Source: Homalodisca vitripennis (taxonomy: Eukaryota; Arthropoda; Insecta; Hemiptera; Cicadellidae). Taken from it: a stretch of 64,000 nt of DNA. The DNA is taken from the NCBI RefSeq assembly GCF_021130785.1, contig NW_025777628.1, positions 40,179-104,178 of the forward strand, read 5' to 3'. Under the pieces are notes generated by a model that did no database searches, was not told the origin of the DNA, and saw only the letters and a list, made by a program, of their open reading frames with translations. Shown here piece by piece: positions 20,469 through 32,044 of this stretch; position 1 is the first letter of the stretch, and every line of letters starts with the position of its first letter. Made by a program: the position numbers and the translations under genes.

Positions 20469-23084
20469 GCTGAGAGTCGTCAGCTGGAACGCCGACGGGC
20501 TGGCAAACAAGCGGCTGGAATTCAGTCAGCTACTAACTGAAATGGATGTGGACGTCGCTCTTCTACAGTAGACTCACTTCAGGGCGACAGATCGCTTCAA
20601 TATCCCCAATTACCAGATATACCACACCGATAGGCATCTGCAGAACAACCGACCCAGCGGAGGCTCGGCGATCATGGTGCATCGGCGAGTGACCCATCGT
20701 CTCCTGGCAGCAGTCCCTGCCCCAGGAGCTGAGATCACCCGGATTGCCATTCACTACAGCGGAGCCGAACTGGAGATTGCCTCCGTCTACAATCCACCTA
20801 GAAACACTCTGCAAACTCGCTGCCTTGATGCCCTGCTGCGTCTTGGTTCCCCTGCACTTGTTGCTGGGGACCTCAAAGCGAAGCATCTGGACTGGGGATG
20901 CCGGAACACCAACTCCAACGGCAGAAGTCTCCACCGTCTCCTGGACAACCGACTCCACATCTAACTACTGACACCTGAGGAGCCCACGCACTACAATCAC
21001 AATGGACGGCACTTCCCGGACATACTGGACATCGGTCTAGCTGGCTCTCTGGACGGACACATCGAGGTGTTTGCAGTGTCTGATCTCTCGTCAGACCACG
21101 TGCCAGTTGTATTCGAGCTCTCGGACGACGGAGCGCCATCATATCCTCCTACTCGTCCCACCAAGATCAACTGGCACCACTTTGCAAACCACCTCGCTGA
21201 CAGACATCAACCACCACCAACTTCTGCCGAGTCACCGGACCAGCTAGACCGACAAGTACACGACTTGACTTCCATCCTCCAAGAAGCTATGACGGCCTCG
21301 TCATCTCCTCTCTCCCGGACTGACATCAGTCAACCTCTACCCGAGGAGTGAGAGAGGAGATTCGCCTTCGTCGCAGACTGCGAAGGGAGTATCAGCAGTC
21401 CCGATGTCCCCACGCCAAGCAGACCTTCAACCGCCAGGCCAGGAGGTGCTCTCATCTCCTGGCTGAACACAGAGCGGCTGCGTGGGATGACTTTGTGAAA
21501 CATCAAGCTGACGGTGGTGTCGGCGGCATCTGGAAAATCTCCAGGGCACTTCGAGGGGAGAAGAAGACCAACCGACCACTTCATGGACAGCGTGGTATTG
21601 TCTACTCCCCTGGAGATCGAACAGAGGCCTTCGCCGACACCATGGAAGACCAATTCTCCCCACACGCGGATGTGTACGACGAGGACACGTGCGACATGAT
21701 TGGAAACTTCCTGGAGGAATACCAAACTGAAGAAGACCTACTGCCCACTGTGACTACACTTGTAGTGCAAGACCACATTCGCTGCCTTCGCCCGAAGAAG
21801 GCCCCTGGCCCGGACTCCTTAGGAACTCCAGCATTGAAGAACCTGCCGGCTTGGGTGATCGTCACGTTCACCTGCATCTTCAACTCATGCCTACGCCTGG
21901 CTCACTTCCCGACCACCTGGAAGGATGCCAAGGTGATCATGATACCCAAGCCCGGCAAAGACCCTCTCATCCCGGAGAACCACTGGCCGATCTCCCTCCT
22001 GCCTGTGCTCTCCAAGATTCTGGAGAAGATCGTCTTGGCGAGATTCCCTGAGGAGTTCTTCACGTCTATCAGGACAGAACAATTCGGCTTCCGCATCGGC
22101 CACTCCACCACCCTTTAGCTTCGCAGATTCCTGAACAACATCACCGGAGCTGTAGGAAGGAAGCACCACTCCACTTCGGTCCTGATAGACGTGAGCAAAG
22201 CCTTCGACAAGGTGTGGCACGAGGGACTGCTCTTCAAGCTGTCATCTTCTCCATTGCCTGGCAGGATTTCCCGGCTGCTCCGCAGCTATCTCCACCTCCT
22301 GACCCTCTCCGTCAGCATTGCCCGATCCACCTCCACGACCCACCCTGTGACATCTGGTGTGCCACAGGGATCAGTCCTCGGCCAGATCCTGTACCTGTGG
22401 TACACAAACGACTTTCCGTTCGCTCAGAGAGTGCAGCTCTCCCAGTACGCGGACGATGCGCTTCTCACGGGCACTTCTGCCAACCTGATGATGGCTGGGT
22501 TCTACATCCAGCGGCAGCTGCACCTACTGGAGCCCTGGTTGACCTAGTGGAGGATCAAGGTCAACGTTGACAAATGTGAAGCCATAAACTTCACAAGGAC
22601 AAGGAGACAAGCGGACATACCGTGGAAGACTTCAGTCAAGTACCTGGGTGTACTCCTGGACTCCAAGCTGACCTTCACACCCCACGTCAAGAGGATCTGT
22701 GGCCAAGCGAGGAAGGGCTTCGGCAGCATCGGCCCCCTACTCAACACCACGAAGTTACCGACCAGGACGAATGTCCTGCTCTACACGGCTATGATACGAC
22801 CGGTGCTCACATATGCGGCCCCAGCATGGTACCACCTCACCTGCAAGACCGCAAGGAGGCAGTTGCTCGCTGTCCAGAGCGTGTGTCTCCGGCGGGCCAC
22901 TGGGTCGCCCTGGTTCGTGAGGAACACCGTAGTCAGGGCTTCGTCCAACGTCCCTACCATCAGGAGCTTCGTAGAAGGCCTGACATCGAGTCTTGAGGAA
23001 GCTGCAGAGTCCTCACCGTGGGATCACATCCGTGAGCTTCGCGCCCAGGAGGTCCCCCAACTGCGTCTTCCCATGGATGACTGA
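20461..23084 (+). pseudogene. Jockey-type ORF2 (endonuclease-reverse transcriptase), broken
   Basis: ATG at 20461 opens LRVVSWNADGLANKR, the start of an AP-type endonuclease. Its catalytic glutamate position is the TAG stop at 20569 (LLQ-stop-TH, normally QETH). GDLKAKHLDW carries K where the usual N of GDFNAKH stands; SDHVPV (about 21091) is kept. Stops TAA 20962 and TGA 21349 follow, and a frameshift near 21340 moves the frame. The reverse transcriptase then shows KKAPGPD, GFRIGHST, SGVPQGSVLG (from 22353) and the active site YADDALL (from 22446). Stops TAG 22116 and TAG 22545 replace a likely Q and W. The tail VKYLGVLLDSKLTF, then RPVLTYAAPAW, ends at TGA 23082. It is inactive. Confidence 0.9.
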
Positions 23085-23255
23085 TGACATCGACTACAAC
23101 TTCGACTGCACCACGAGACGTCACCTCACTGACAGGTAGCGAAAGCTACTAGGGCTTTGACCCTCGAGACACAAGGCAAAAGCCTAACTGGCAGAGGCCT
23201 TGAAAGATGTGGGGGATCCACCCCCCCACAGTCACAGCGACTTGGACTTGGCGGG

Positions 23256-23566
23256 AAAGTGGGAGATTTTCTTCATTAAATTCTGATTCGATTCTTTTTG
23301 TACGCCTTGGTACATACAGAATTAACAGCCCAAAACACAAGTATTACCAGAAAAAGTATAAAAATAATGCATTGGTTAGATATAATCTTTACAAATGGAG
23401 GAAACCACGAAATTAAAATGTATAAAAATATAAAATTATATTTACTCATTATCATTAGATATGTTCTGCTCCAGTGTTTTGTGCTGTGATTAATAAACTA
23501 GGATGTAAACTGCTTTGGGTTCGAGAGATACTGTAAGGAGAACATTAGACCTATGAATAATAAAAC
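23256..23566 (+). repeat. R repeat copy 4, middle part
   Basis: R resumes after the LINE with GATTCTTTTTGTACGCCTTG (23289-23308), GTACATACAGAATTAACAGC, CCAAAACACAAG, and then TTTTGTGCTGTGATTAATAA and GGATGTAAACTGCTTTGGG (about 23500). The mariner interrupts it at the TA at 23567. Confidence 0.6.
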
Positions 23567-23568
23567 TA

Positions 23569-23601
23569 CGAGGGCAGTGTTCTTTAAGTAAGGGCCGTTC
23601 T
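23569..23601 (+). repeat. Mariner left terminal inverted repeat
   Basis: It begins CGAGGGCAGTG directly after the target TA and ends in the shared GGGCCGTT. It carries two extra bases compared with the right end. Confidence 0.9.
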
Positions 23602-23732
23602 CCCGTACACGGTAGTAGTTCACGTTCCTGCTGTAACGAGCGTGCGCCCCGCCTCCCGCCATTCCTAGCGAACAACTTCATGTCAGTTGCAGCTCTGTAG
23701 CTAACCTGTATCCATTACTGTGGATCTTTAAA

Positions 23733-24771
23733 ATGTTTAAGATTCGGTCAGTGATACGATTTTTGACTGCAAGAAACATGTCGGCTGCTGACATTCACCG
23801 TCAGCTTTATGAGGTGTATGGTGCCAAGGCAATGAGTGAAGGTAAAGTGCGAAATGGGTCCGAGAATTTAAAGATGGCTGCGAAAATGTCCACGATGAAG
23901 ATCGCTCAGGCCGGCCATCTGTGATCACGGGAGATTTGGTTACTGCAGTTGACGCAAAAATTGACGAGGACCGACGGTTCACAATAACCACTCTCTCTAT
24001 GGAATTTCCTCAAGTGTCCAGGTCAGTACTGTACAAAATTTTGTCAGAAAACCTAAACTTTAAAAAATTGTGCTTAATATGGGTGCCCAAACTCCTCACT
24101 GAGGATCACAAAAAAAAGAGATTAAACAGTTCTTTGACTTTCTTGAACCGCTACGACGAGGAAGGAGACGACATGTTGAGTCGAATTGTCACAGGAGATG
24201 AAACATGGGTATCCTATATCACTCCTGAATCAAAGCAACAGTCCATGGAATGACGGCACACAACATCTCCAGTCAAAGTCAAAGCCAAGCAAACGCTGTC
24301 GAGGCGCAAAGTTATGGCAACTGTGTTCTGGTACAGGCGCGGTGTTTTGCTAGTGGACTTTATGCCGCGAGGAATGACGATTAACTCAGAAGCCTACTGC
24401 GCAACCCTGGCCAGTCTCCGCGCACCATTCAGAACAAAAGACGCGGCATGCTGACAAAGGGAATTCTGCTCCTCCACGACAATGCAAGGCCTCACACCGC
24501 TGCTCGGACACAAGAAATGATCGACTCTTTTGGCTGGGAAGTTTTGAATCATCCGCCGTACAGCCCCGACCTTGCTCCGAGCGATTTCCACCTTTTTCGG
24601 TACTTGAAAAATCATCTTAGCGGGAAGCGCTACAATGACGACGAAGAAGTCAAGACGGCCGTGAACTCCTGGTTGTCAGAGCAGGCGGTAAATTTCTTTG
24701 AAGATGGATTTCAAAACTTAGTTTTAAGATATGATAAGTGCCTTAACAAACAAGGCACCTATGTAGAATAA
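23733..24771 (+). pseudogene. Mariner transposase, D34D type, broken
   Basis: ATG at 23733 opens an N-terminal helix-turn-helix region (IRFLTARNMSAADIHRQL). After a frameshift near 23853 come VHDEDRSGRPSV, the linker WVPKLLTEDHK (the family WVPhxL motif) and IVTGDETW with the first catalytic aspartate. A TGA at 24251 replaces the W of SMEW. A second frameshift near 24430 precedes LLHDNARPHT (second aspartate) and YSPDLAPSDFHLF (third). Exactly 34 residues separate the last two, giving D34D. The C-terminus LRYDKCLNKQGTYVE ends at TAA 24769. The transposase would cut and paste the element at TA sites. All three catalytic residues survive, but the frame is broken three times. Confidence 0.93.
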
Positions 24772-24829
24772 TAAAAAAAGTATGTAGATTCTGAAAATAA
24801 ATGTATTTTGAAAAAAGTTTCTTTAAAAA

Positions 24830-24860
24830 AAAACGGCCCTTACTTAAAAAACAGCCCTCG
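24830..24860 (-). repeat. Mariner right terminal inverted repeat
   Basis: Read on the minus strand it starts CGAGGGCTGTTTTTTAAGTA and continues GGGCCGTT, matching the left end. The target TA follows at 24861-24862. Confidence 0.9.
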
Positions 24861-24862
24861 TA

Positions 24863-25200
24863 TCTTATCCATGTAAGTTCTGGACCTGGTTTTGGTCATC
24901 GCATCTTATTTTGCTGATTTTTCTCTTAAGTGCTGAGTGTTAAATGAATTATGAACAGAGTTTTCGAATCGTCTAAGAAATTTTTCATTAAATTACCTTT
25001 GGTGTTTCTGTGGATGTTAAACAGTTTTTGTACGCATGTTTTACGTGTTTACCTACTAAATATTAAGTTAACAACATTGTTTCTTTACGCCAACACTACT
25101 AATCACATTAAACTGAGTTCTGGTTATATGATTCATCATCCATATACATAAAAAACAAACATATTATTAAAATATAATTGTAGGGTTTATTTCTCTCTTA
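24863..25200 (+). repeat. R repeat copy 4, 3' part
   Basis: It continues exactly where the mariner interrupted, with the core (GTTCTGGACCTGGTTTTGGT, then CATCGCATCTTATTTTGCTG) at 24876-24920 and a TTTCTGTGGATGTTAAACAG block near 25004. Then AACACTACTAATCACATTAA corresponds to the region that follows the TGACGTCA palindrome in other copies; here the palindrome itself is gone. Confidence 0.55.
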
Positions 25201-26519
25201 GATTATGGTGAATATGGTAATATATTTTTTTCCAAATACAAAGCCCAGAGACACACTTAATACGAACCTTCGTAAATTTTAAAAATATTCACTGGAACCA
25301 ATCTTGTGTATACTAGATTTATTTGTGATATAACTGCACAAAAGAGGTTTAAGGAAAAAGTTATTTCAATAAAGTACAAAGTGCATCTCATTAAAAATTT
25401 ATATTAATCAGAACAATATACGATAATGTAGTATTTAAATTTTTGTTTAACATAAAATATTTATTATCGCTGTAAAATGCTCAAGATAGTTGTATTAAAT
25501 TATCATAATTAATTTTCTCGTTAGTAGTAATTTAGTACACATTGTTGAGTTAAATACAAATCGGAATTTTAGGCAAAGAGAACGTTTAGGTTAAATCAGT
25601 TGTATATAAATAATATATACTCATTCAAAACATAAAATGTGGTACTGAGGTTAAAATTTTGTTGCGTGTATGTCAAAGGGTATACAAATACTGTCTTATA
25701 ATCGGTTCGATTAAGATAATTAAGGTTCGATTAACCATGACAAATCGGTTCGATTAAATTATCACTTAAACAGTTCGTAGTCATATGTAGGTTACACATG
25801 TCCACATTCTGACATAAACTCTCAATTAGGTATAGTGGCATTAATAACATACAACACACGACTTTGACATTTCGAGACCAATGCTATAAGAAGGTGCTTA
25901 AGGGAGGCGAAGTGAAATTGGTGAAAATATTAAACATTATAAATGATGGATTAGGGAATAAAAACAGTAGAGCTGAACGTTTTACGGTAAAATCCGCAAT
26001 TGTTCATATAAATATTAAAAAAATATCATATAACATGCAGATCTACCAGGTTCCTATAAAAGGAGAATGATTAATTTTAATACCAGTTTAGATAAATAAT
26101 AACTTCGACTACACATACACACAGTCTGTACAAGTTTCTTTTGTAATATTATAACATACTCAGAACTGCTCTCACCTTCAGACTGTTTAAAAATAAAATG
26201 TCATTCCGTAAGATAGAGATGTTATAAAATATATAATCAATATAGTTTTTAAATTATAACGTTGTATTAATTATGTCTGGGATTTTGTATGGAACTGAAA
26301 CGTTTTACTAACTCAACCTTTTCACAAAATGTGCGTTTTACTTAAACAAGTTTACTCTTTATTGGATTAGTAAACTCAGATATTTGAATACCTCAATGAA
26401 CTAGAGAATGTTTTAGTTAAATTTCAAAAGATTAATCTTTACTGTAAATTCTTGAAATTATTTTTATTGCTATTATATCTCAATTACTAACGGTTAAATC
26501 TACTGAAGGGTAGACAACT
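25201..26519. other. Unassigned AT-rich sequence
   Basis: No gene is recognised. GGTTCGATTAA occurs three times within 25699-25757, a small local repeat. The frame at 25864-26070 shows no known motif. Confidence 0.35.
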
Positions 26520-26524
26520 TGTAG

Positions 26525-26615
26525 CGTGCAAAAACAGCGTTCCCGTACCGGTACTCGAACTCGGGCCCTACAGTTGATAAGCTGAGACAGTAATTAATTA
26601 GCTATCAGGATGGCA
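26525..26615 (-). repeat. tRNA-like part of R copy 5
   Basis: On the minus strand GGGCCCGAGTTCGAGTACCG, followed by GTACGGGAACG, resembles a T-arm with box B (GTTCGA core). No complete cloverleaf can be folded. The related piece at 39.05 kb sits at the same distance (about 270 bp) before GAGAGCTCTGGTG, so it belongs to R itself. Confidence 0.35.
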
Positions 26616-27163
26616 GACTATGTCTGGTAACTATTTCTTCAACTAGTGTCCTTTAAATGTAGAAGTACAGCTATTTTATTATTTCTCGCGATAGCACATT
26701 TTATAGTCAAGATAAGGATATTTAAAATTATTCAAAGCGAACAGGTTTATTATTTAAAGTTACAATGGAGTCCAGTGAGTCATTGAATGTATGAAACTCT
26801 ACCTCTTCAATTGTTGTGCAATAAAAGAGATCTCTGGTGTAGATTTCAACATCGATTAAATAGAAGTAAGGCCGGTAAACTAAGCTCCTCTGCTAAAGTG
26901 TCATATAACGGTTTTTATGTCGAATTTGAACAATTTAATTTAATTGTCTATATTTAGATTATGAAAACTATTTTAAAACCAGGCTTGTTACCCCCACCGT
27001 AATCACCTTTTTCGGGAGGACACAGCCCAAAACACCAGTTTATCAACAACTATCTGAGTAGACAAATAAATTTTAATTTTAAAATACAATAATCTTTACA
27101 AAACAAGTATGGAGCCCAAATTCAAAATTCAAAAAATCCTGTTAAATCTTTAATTGAGTTGTC

Positions 27164-27202
27164 GGTGCTGTGATTAATATCGCGACTATTAATCACAGCA
27201 CC
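27164..27202. repeat. Perfect 16-bp inverted repeat in R copy 5
   Basis: GGTGCTGTGATTAATA (27164-27179), a 7-base loop TCGCGAC and the exact reverse complement (27187-27202). Other R copies have only the left arm (TTTGTGCTGTGATTAATA at about 23479), so the right arm is an added inverted copy. Confidence 0.9.
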
Positions 27203-27560
27203 AACCACTAGGATGTAAACTGCTTTGGGTAGCAACAGATAGTAAGAGCGGATAATATTATTTATTAATAATAAAAGAAACTTATCCAAGTAGCTCCTTG
27301 TCCTGCTCGTGCTCCTCGCCATCGCATCCTGTTCCTGGTGGTAGTTCTTTGGCTAACTGCAAGTCGAAGTACTTTTGAAGAACAAAACTGTACTATCTAA
27401 CAAAATTTCAATATCTCGTATGTTTTCCCTGTCGTTTCCCTGGAAATGTATAATTTTAATAACCATTATTGTTGGGTATGTTTCACCTGTTTTATTAGAT
27501 GAACAGGTTTCTGCATGTGTAATAACAGTCAAGGTGTGATATCTGAAAATGGTTTAGAGC

Positions 27561-30500
27561 TTTGATAAGCCAGAGAATCCTAGAGGTTAAGAGGAAATAG
27601 AGGTCATATCTTCAGATAATAGGTATATAGATATATATATAGGGCAGATAATGGAGCATATATAAACGGGGCAACTTTAGATCAGTCTTATATTTCCCCT
27701 GATTGTGGCTTTCATAGGTGTGAGTGAGTTTTAACATCATGGCTTTACCTTCTTAAAAGAACAAGCTGGTCCTTTTAAACTCTCAAAGTCCTTCATGAGT
27801 TGGTTTCAGAGACTTGTAAATCCTATTGATCAAATGTAATATCAGATGATTGTGGTAATGTTATTGCAGCTCTTGAGATCAGTTTGTCGAAGAAGCTGAG
27901 AGTTCTAGTTAAGCGAAGCTGTCATAGGCTAAGATAATCAGAAATGTTCAGAGTTCACGAAGAGCATGTCATTCACAAGGTAAATAACTTTCAGCGTGAG
28001 ATCGTACAGTGATTACGATATACCAGTGAAAAGATGGTGCTAAAGATAGAGGTTTCTAGAAACATGCAGACAGAGGATTTAGTTAACTTTCATAGATGCC
28101 CCCCTATTAAATTTTTTGTAATACCTACATGATATTTATATGTTGTCAATTATAACTTTTTTTAGAATCCTATAAATCATAAGTCATTTTCTCTTGACAC
28201 GCCACCATTCGTTTCACTGGCTGGAGGTCTAATACTTTGAATAGTTTCTAAATACTTTATCTTATTGAAGTTATACGATATCTACTTATTAGTTATAAAA
28301 GATTTTATTCATTTATTCGCCAACTGATAAGTAGTTTCTTCTATTTTAAAGATCCCTGTCAAATTAACTTTAAACCCCTTACTACAAAACCGCTACTGAG
28401 TACCTTCAGACAAAGTGGTGGCGGAGTGATGTTAGTAAATTTCACTGTAACCTAGCGCTTAGTTATCACAGTGTCACTGGTTAAACTTGAGGTTTTCAAT
28501 TAGTCTAACTTAAAATACTGTATCTAGTTTTATTTTCAAAATCATTGCTTATGTAAATTTTGTATAACAATACCTCAAATAATGAGTTATTCGGTCATAG
28601 CACAGGACGTGAGAATTAATTTACATTGTATAAATACACAATCAGACTTTTCTTAAAATTTATAGTGAAGTTTTTTTCTAGGAAAGAAGTCAAACAATAT
28701 ATTTACTCGTTTTTATTGAGAAAAATGCGAGAGTATCAAAAGGGTTTAACACATGAAATTATTTCATACATTATATTTTTAGTTTAACACATTAAAAATA
28801 AATCTTTAGACACGAAAATAAATGTTATAACCTTCGATATATTTATATATATGCCTGAAAATGATGTATCTATTATTTATATGTGTGACGGTTGGGTTGA
28901 AGTTTATTGAAGCAGAAAAATATATCTGAGAACCCATGTCTCACAGAAAGTTACATGTTTAACTTTATTGACACATACACCTAGCACGGACCAGTTTCTT
29001 TCTTACACACAGAAATCGCAATGATAACTAACTGGTATTAAAATTCAAAAGCAAAATTTAATGATTTCCGTCTGAAAAAGTTTTTATCCTGTCTGTGAGA
29101 TAAAACATTCAGCATCCAATTAGTGGTAAAACAAGGCAACGCTTGCTATTTTGAAAATCATTACATTGCTCTGATTTACAAACATTAATACAAGATATCA
29201 GAGTGTATTTACACACTAATGTTGTAATGGTGGTATACGCACAGAGGGCATTTTCAAGCTAACTGTAGAAATTAAAAAGTAATTAAGCTTGCATAAAGAT
29301 TCATTGCGTAAACTATGTTTATTTAAAAAATGGATTTATTGTGAAAAACCTGGATTTTTGGCCATTTCTTTCGTTCGGTGATACAAAAAATCAGTAACAC
29401 TTCGTTTAAAGATCTGCTACCTAATGCGTTCCTCTTGCACTTGTTTCTGGAGTTACAGCATATTCAGGATGTGTAAGATTGTAGGTGCCTCCTGTATAGA
29501 TGCCGTGAGCTCAGTCTCTTATCTCAGTCATATCACCTTAGATTAAGGGGTGGCATGATAAGGCTCTGTGCCAGCCTCTCCCGCTTTTGCATCTAAGAAC
29601 ACTAAACCGTGTCCTGGCTAGCAACCTCTAACACTAATCATTCTCCGAGATAGGCTCTGTAAGGAACCTCCTTCAGTGGCCCATGTATCGTAAACAGACC
29701 CATAACCTGAGAAGGTTACCTACCTAACCTACTACCTACCTAACCTACTTAACCTACCTACTTAAGGAGAGCAGATAAAGACGCTATCCTAGTGAATGGT
29801 GGCTGCACAACTAGCCTACTCATACTTAGACCCGGTAGGAATCTCCTCTCTCCCATATGTTCAGTGTGAACCCACTACAAAACATCCCTACAGATTCCAT
29901 TTCTAAAAGCAAGTGTTTTCCCAGTAAGTGTGCGAAAATAGGTTCGTTTACTTTTTTTCAGTGAACACGGTTTAGATACATTACAGAAAATATAAGTATT
30001 CAAACAAGTGGTAAAAATTAGTTTTCTTTTACAAAAGACCTTGTAAATTAAATATATAATTACATTGCGTAGAATGTTTTGAAATATGAACAAACAAATA
30101 ATGTAGAAACATGATTTATCAAAGTGAAATAAATAATGTAACACCGAGTCGAGCAACAGTACGCTGCATACGAAACTTAAAATATATAAGTTGAACTTTT
30201 CGTAATTGATTTTTTATTACGAATTTTATATTTAGACTGCTATACCAGTGTTGATTAGATTCTGAGATTCTGACATTTAACGAGGAAACCACGCGATGAG
30301 GAAACTGAATCCGGCACGGGAAGTGGATTAATTGAGATGATCTGAATTGAGTGTTGTACGTTTAAATGCTGTCCTAATGTAGGATGATTTAAAAAAATTC
30401 CAAATTTGAAAATTAACGTTTACTATGCAATAATATTGTTCAATGCAATTAAACGATTTGATTTGTCTAGATAGTGTATTCGCACACATAACATACACTA

Positions 30501-32044
30501 TATTAATAAAGTGGCCAAAACCATTATAAGAACGTTCAGCTAGTAATGCAGTTTAAAAATGAGTACAGACTATGTTGTTATTTTATTAATATTACACTCT
30601 GGTCTCCGTCTTAGTCATGTTACTACTAGACAATATTTCACTTTGACACCAACTACTCCTGTTCTATAAAACGAGAGTCAATCCTGCATTACATAAAATA
30701 ATCTGAAGATATCCATTTCCTTGAGTCAATCTTCATTTCAACCCTTCTATTGAGAAATTTAATTGTGAATAAGTGTATGCCAATGGAAGAAGAATAAACG
30801 AAACAAGTTAACCTGGTTTATTGTTTTTATAGAACTATAATTTTTATTTTAACTTTCTACCGAAGACGATTTAGATCTAAAAGTAAATAATGTGATTAGC
30901 CGTTGCTGCAGTAACTGAAAAAGTCCCTGATTTAAATATTTTATGGTCAATGAAATTATGTACAGTTATAATTTTAAGTACATTGATGTATATAATGACA
31001 TGGTAATACAGGAAAAAACATACTAAAGTTTACTATTAAAATACATACAATGTGCTTTGGATTTTAACCTAAGTTAAAATTTGTCGACCTAAAGTAGAGT
31101 TTAATTTCGAAACATCATACACAATTTTATTAAAAACACGGTATATATGTGGTTCTTCCGTTGTAAATATAAAGTTTTGTACGCCTTTTTTCGTAGATTT
31201 ACACGTTAGCTCATTAACCTAAAACAGAAAAACGAGGGTATCATAAATAACCTAGGACCAAAATGTTTAGTTTACTTTGAATAATTAGTCATATCAATCA
31301 AATTTCTAATAAAATTGATTTATAAAGGTTTCTCTCATCAGGGTTGAAGAACAATAAATATATCGAAGATATACAATAGTGTACAGTACACAAAAATATT
31401 ATTGTCTCTTAAAACTCAATAAATCTTAAGAGAGATTGGAACTTTCTTATGCACAATGAGGCTTTTAATGTTTCATATAGAAATTAAAGCATCAACCTCT
31501 CTATGAGGGACTTAGTAATACATGGTGGTTGTTTAGTAATTTAGCAGCATTGTACATAGTAATCTGACAACGTGATTCTTGACAAATTTAATAATTTATA
31601 GAGTAGTACAGTTCCGATTATTATTTTTAAATAAACTAATTATTATATATTTTATTCTTAACTAATAGGAACAAAGTTCCTATGAGTTAAGCCTATCTTT
31701 ATTTAAAAAAGGAATTTTTTTAAGATAAATCATTTTATTAAAACTGTACTTTAATTTCCGAAACTAAATGTAAAATAACTAAAAGATTGTGTTACAAAAT
31801 TAATAAAACATCTTGTTTGTACTGACAAGAAAAAAAAATGCAAAACTAAATTTACAACTTTGTTGTGTCTGTAGGTTAACTTCAGAGCCCTGGTGATGGT
31901 TTCCGTAACTAATTGGTTAAATCAACAATATTACAGACCAAATTTCTCCTCAAACCTGTTTTAATTTAGTTATTATGTTAATGAGTGTAAACAATTAAAC
32001 GTTATTAAAGACGTGAACATTTTAATTTTTAATTCAACTAGCAT
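27561..32044. other. Unassigned AT-rich sequence
   Basis: About 4.5 kb with no gene I can support. The stretch 29440-29890 is less AT-rich and holds a CCTAC/CCTAACC simple repeat; it may be the end of an old retroelement. A TATATAAA at 27659-27666 is followed by TCAGTC at 27682, but no useful frame follows. Confidence 0.4.
29700..29766. repeat. ACCTACCTAACC-type simple repeat
   Basis: An irregular array of CCTAC, CCTAACC and CTTAACC words lies in a locally less AT-rich block. It contains CCTAA words but in irregular order, unlike the regular (TTAGG)n insect telomere repeat. It may be the tail of a retroelement on either strand. Confidence 0.6.

Larger units (their letters stand above)
18780..23255 (+). 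mobile_element. Jockey-type non-LTR retrotransposon, nearly full length, dead
   Basis: A GC-rich block of 4.5 kb sits inside AT-rich DNA. It encodes, in order, a gag-like ORF1 with CCHC zinc knuckles and an ORF2 with AP-type endonuclease and reverse transcriptase, the layout of the jockey clade of LINEs. It starts inside ORF1 without a start codon or 5' UTR, so it is slightly 5'-truncated. After ORF2 about 170 bp of GC-rich 3' UTR follow. No clear poly(A) tail or target-site duplication was found. ORF1 has three stops, ORF2 five stops and one frameshift. It interrupts R copy 4. Confidence 0.9.
23569..24860 (+). mobile_element. Mariner transposon, 1292 bp, with TIRs and TA duplication
   Basis: The left end CGAGGGCAGTG (from 23569), then TTTAAGTAAGGGCCGTT, is matched in inverted form at the right end (AACGGCCCTTACTTAAAAAA, then CAGCCCTCG, to 24860). 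The inverted repeats are about 30 bp and differ by a short indel and single changes. Both are flanked by the dinucleotide TA (23567-23568 and 24861-24862), the mariner target duplication. The length is typical of the family. It lies on the + strand inside R copy 4, so it is younger than that copy. Confidence 0.95.
26520..27560 (+). repeat. R repeat copy 5 with tRNA-like 5' part
   Basis: The order matches that at 39.0-40.25 kb: a tRNA-like piece (minus strand) near 26540-26610, GAGATCTCTGGTGTAGATTT near 26829, ACACAGCCCAAAACACCAGT near 27020, GGATGTAAACTGCTTTGGGT near 27210, the core at 27280-27365 (CGCCATCGCATCCTGTTCCT), and GTTTCCCTGGAAATG. It contains a perfect 16-bp hairpin. No coding frame is shared with other copies. 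Confidence 0.55.

Noticed and set aside
27659..27687. TATATAAA followed by TCAGTC as a core promoter
   Set aside because: Spacing is a little short, the following ATG frame stops after four codons, and such AT words are frequent here.
29700..29766. Interstitial telomere-like repeat
   Set aside because: CCTAA words occur but the array is irregular and dominated by CCTAC; it does not match (TTAGG)n.
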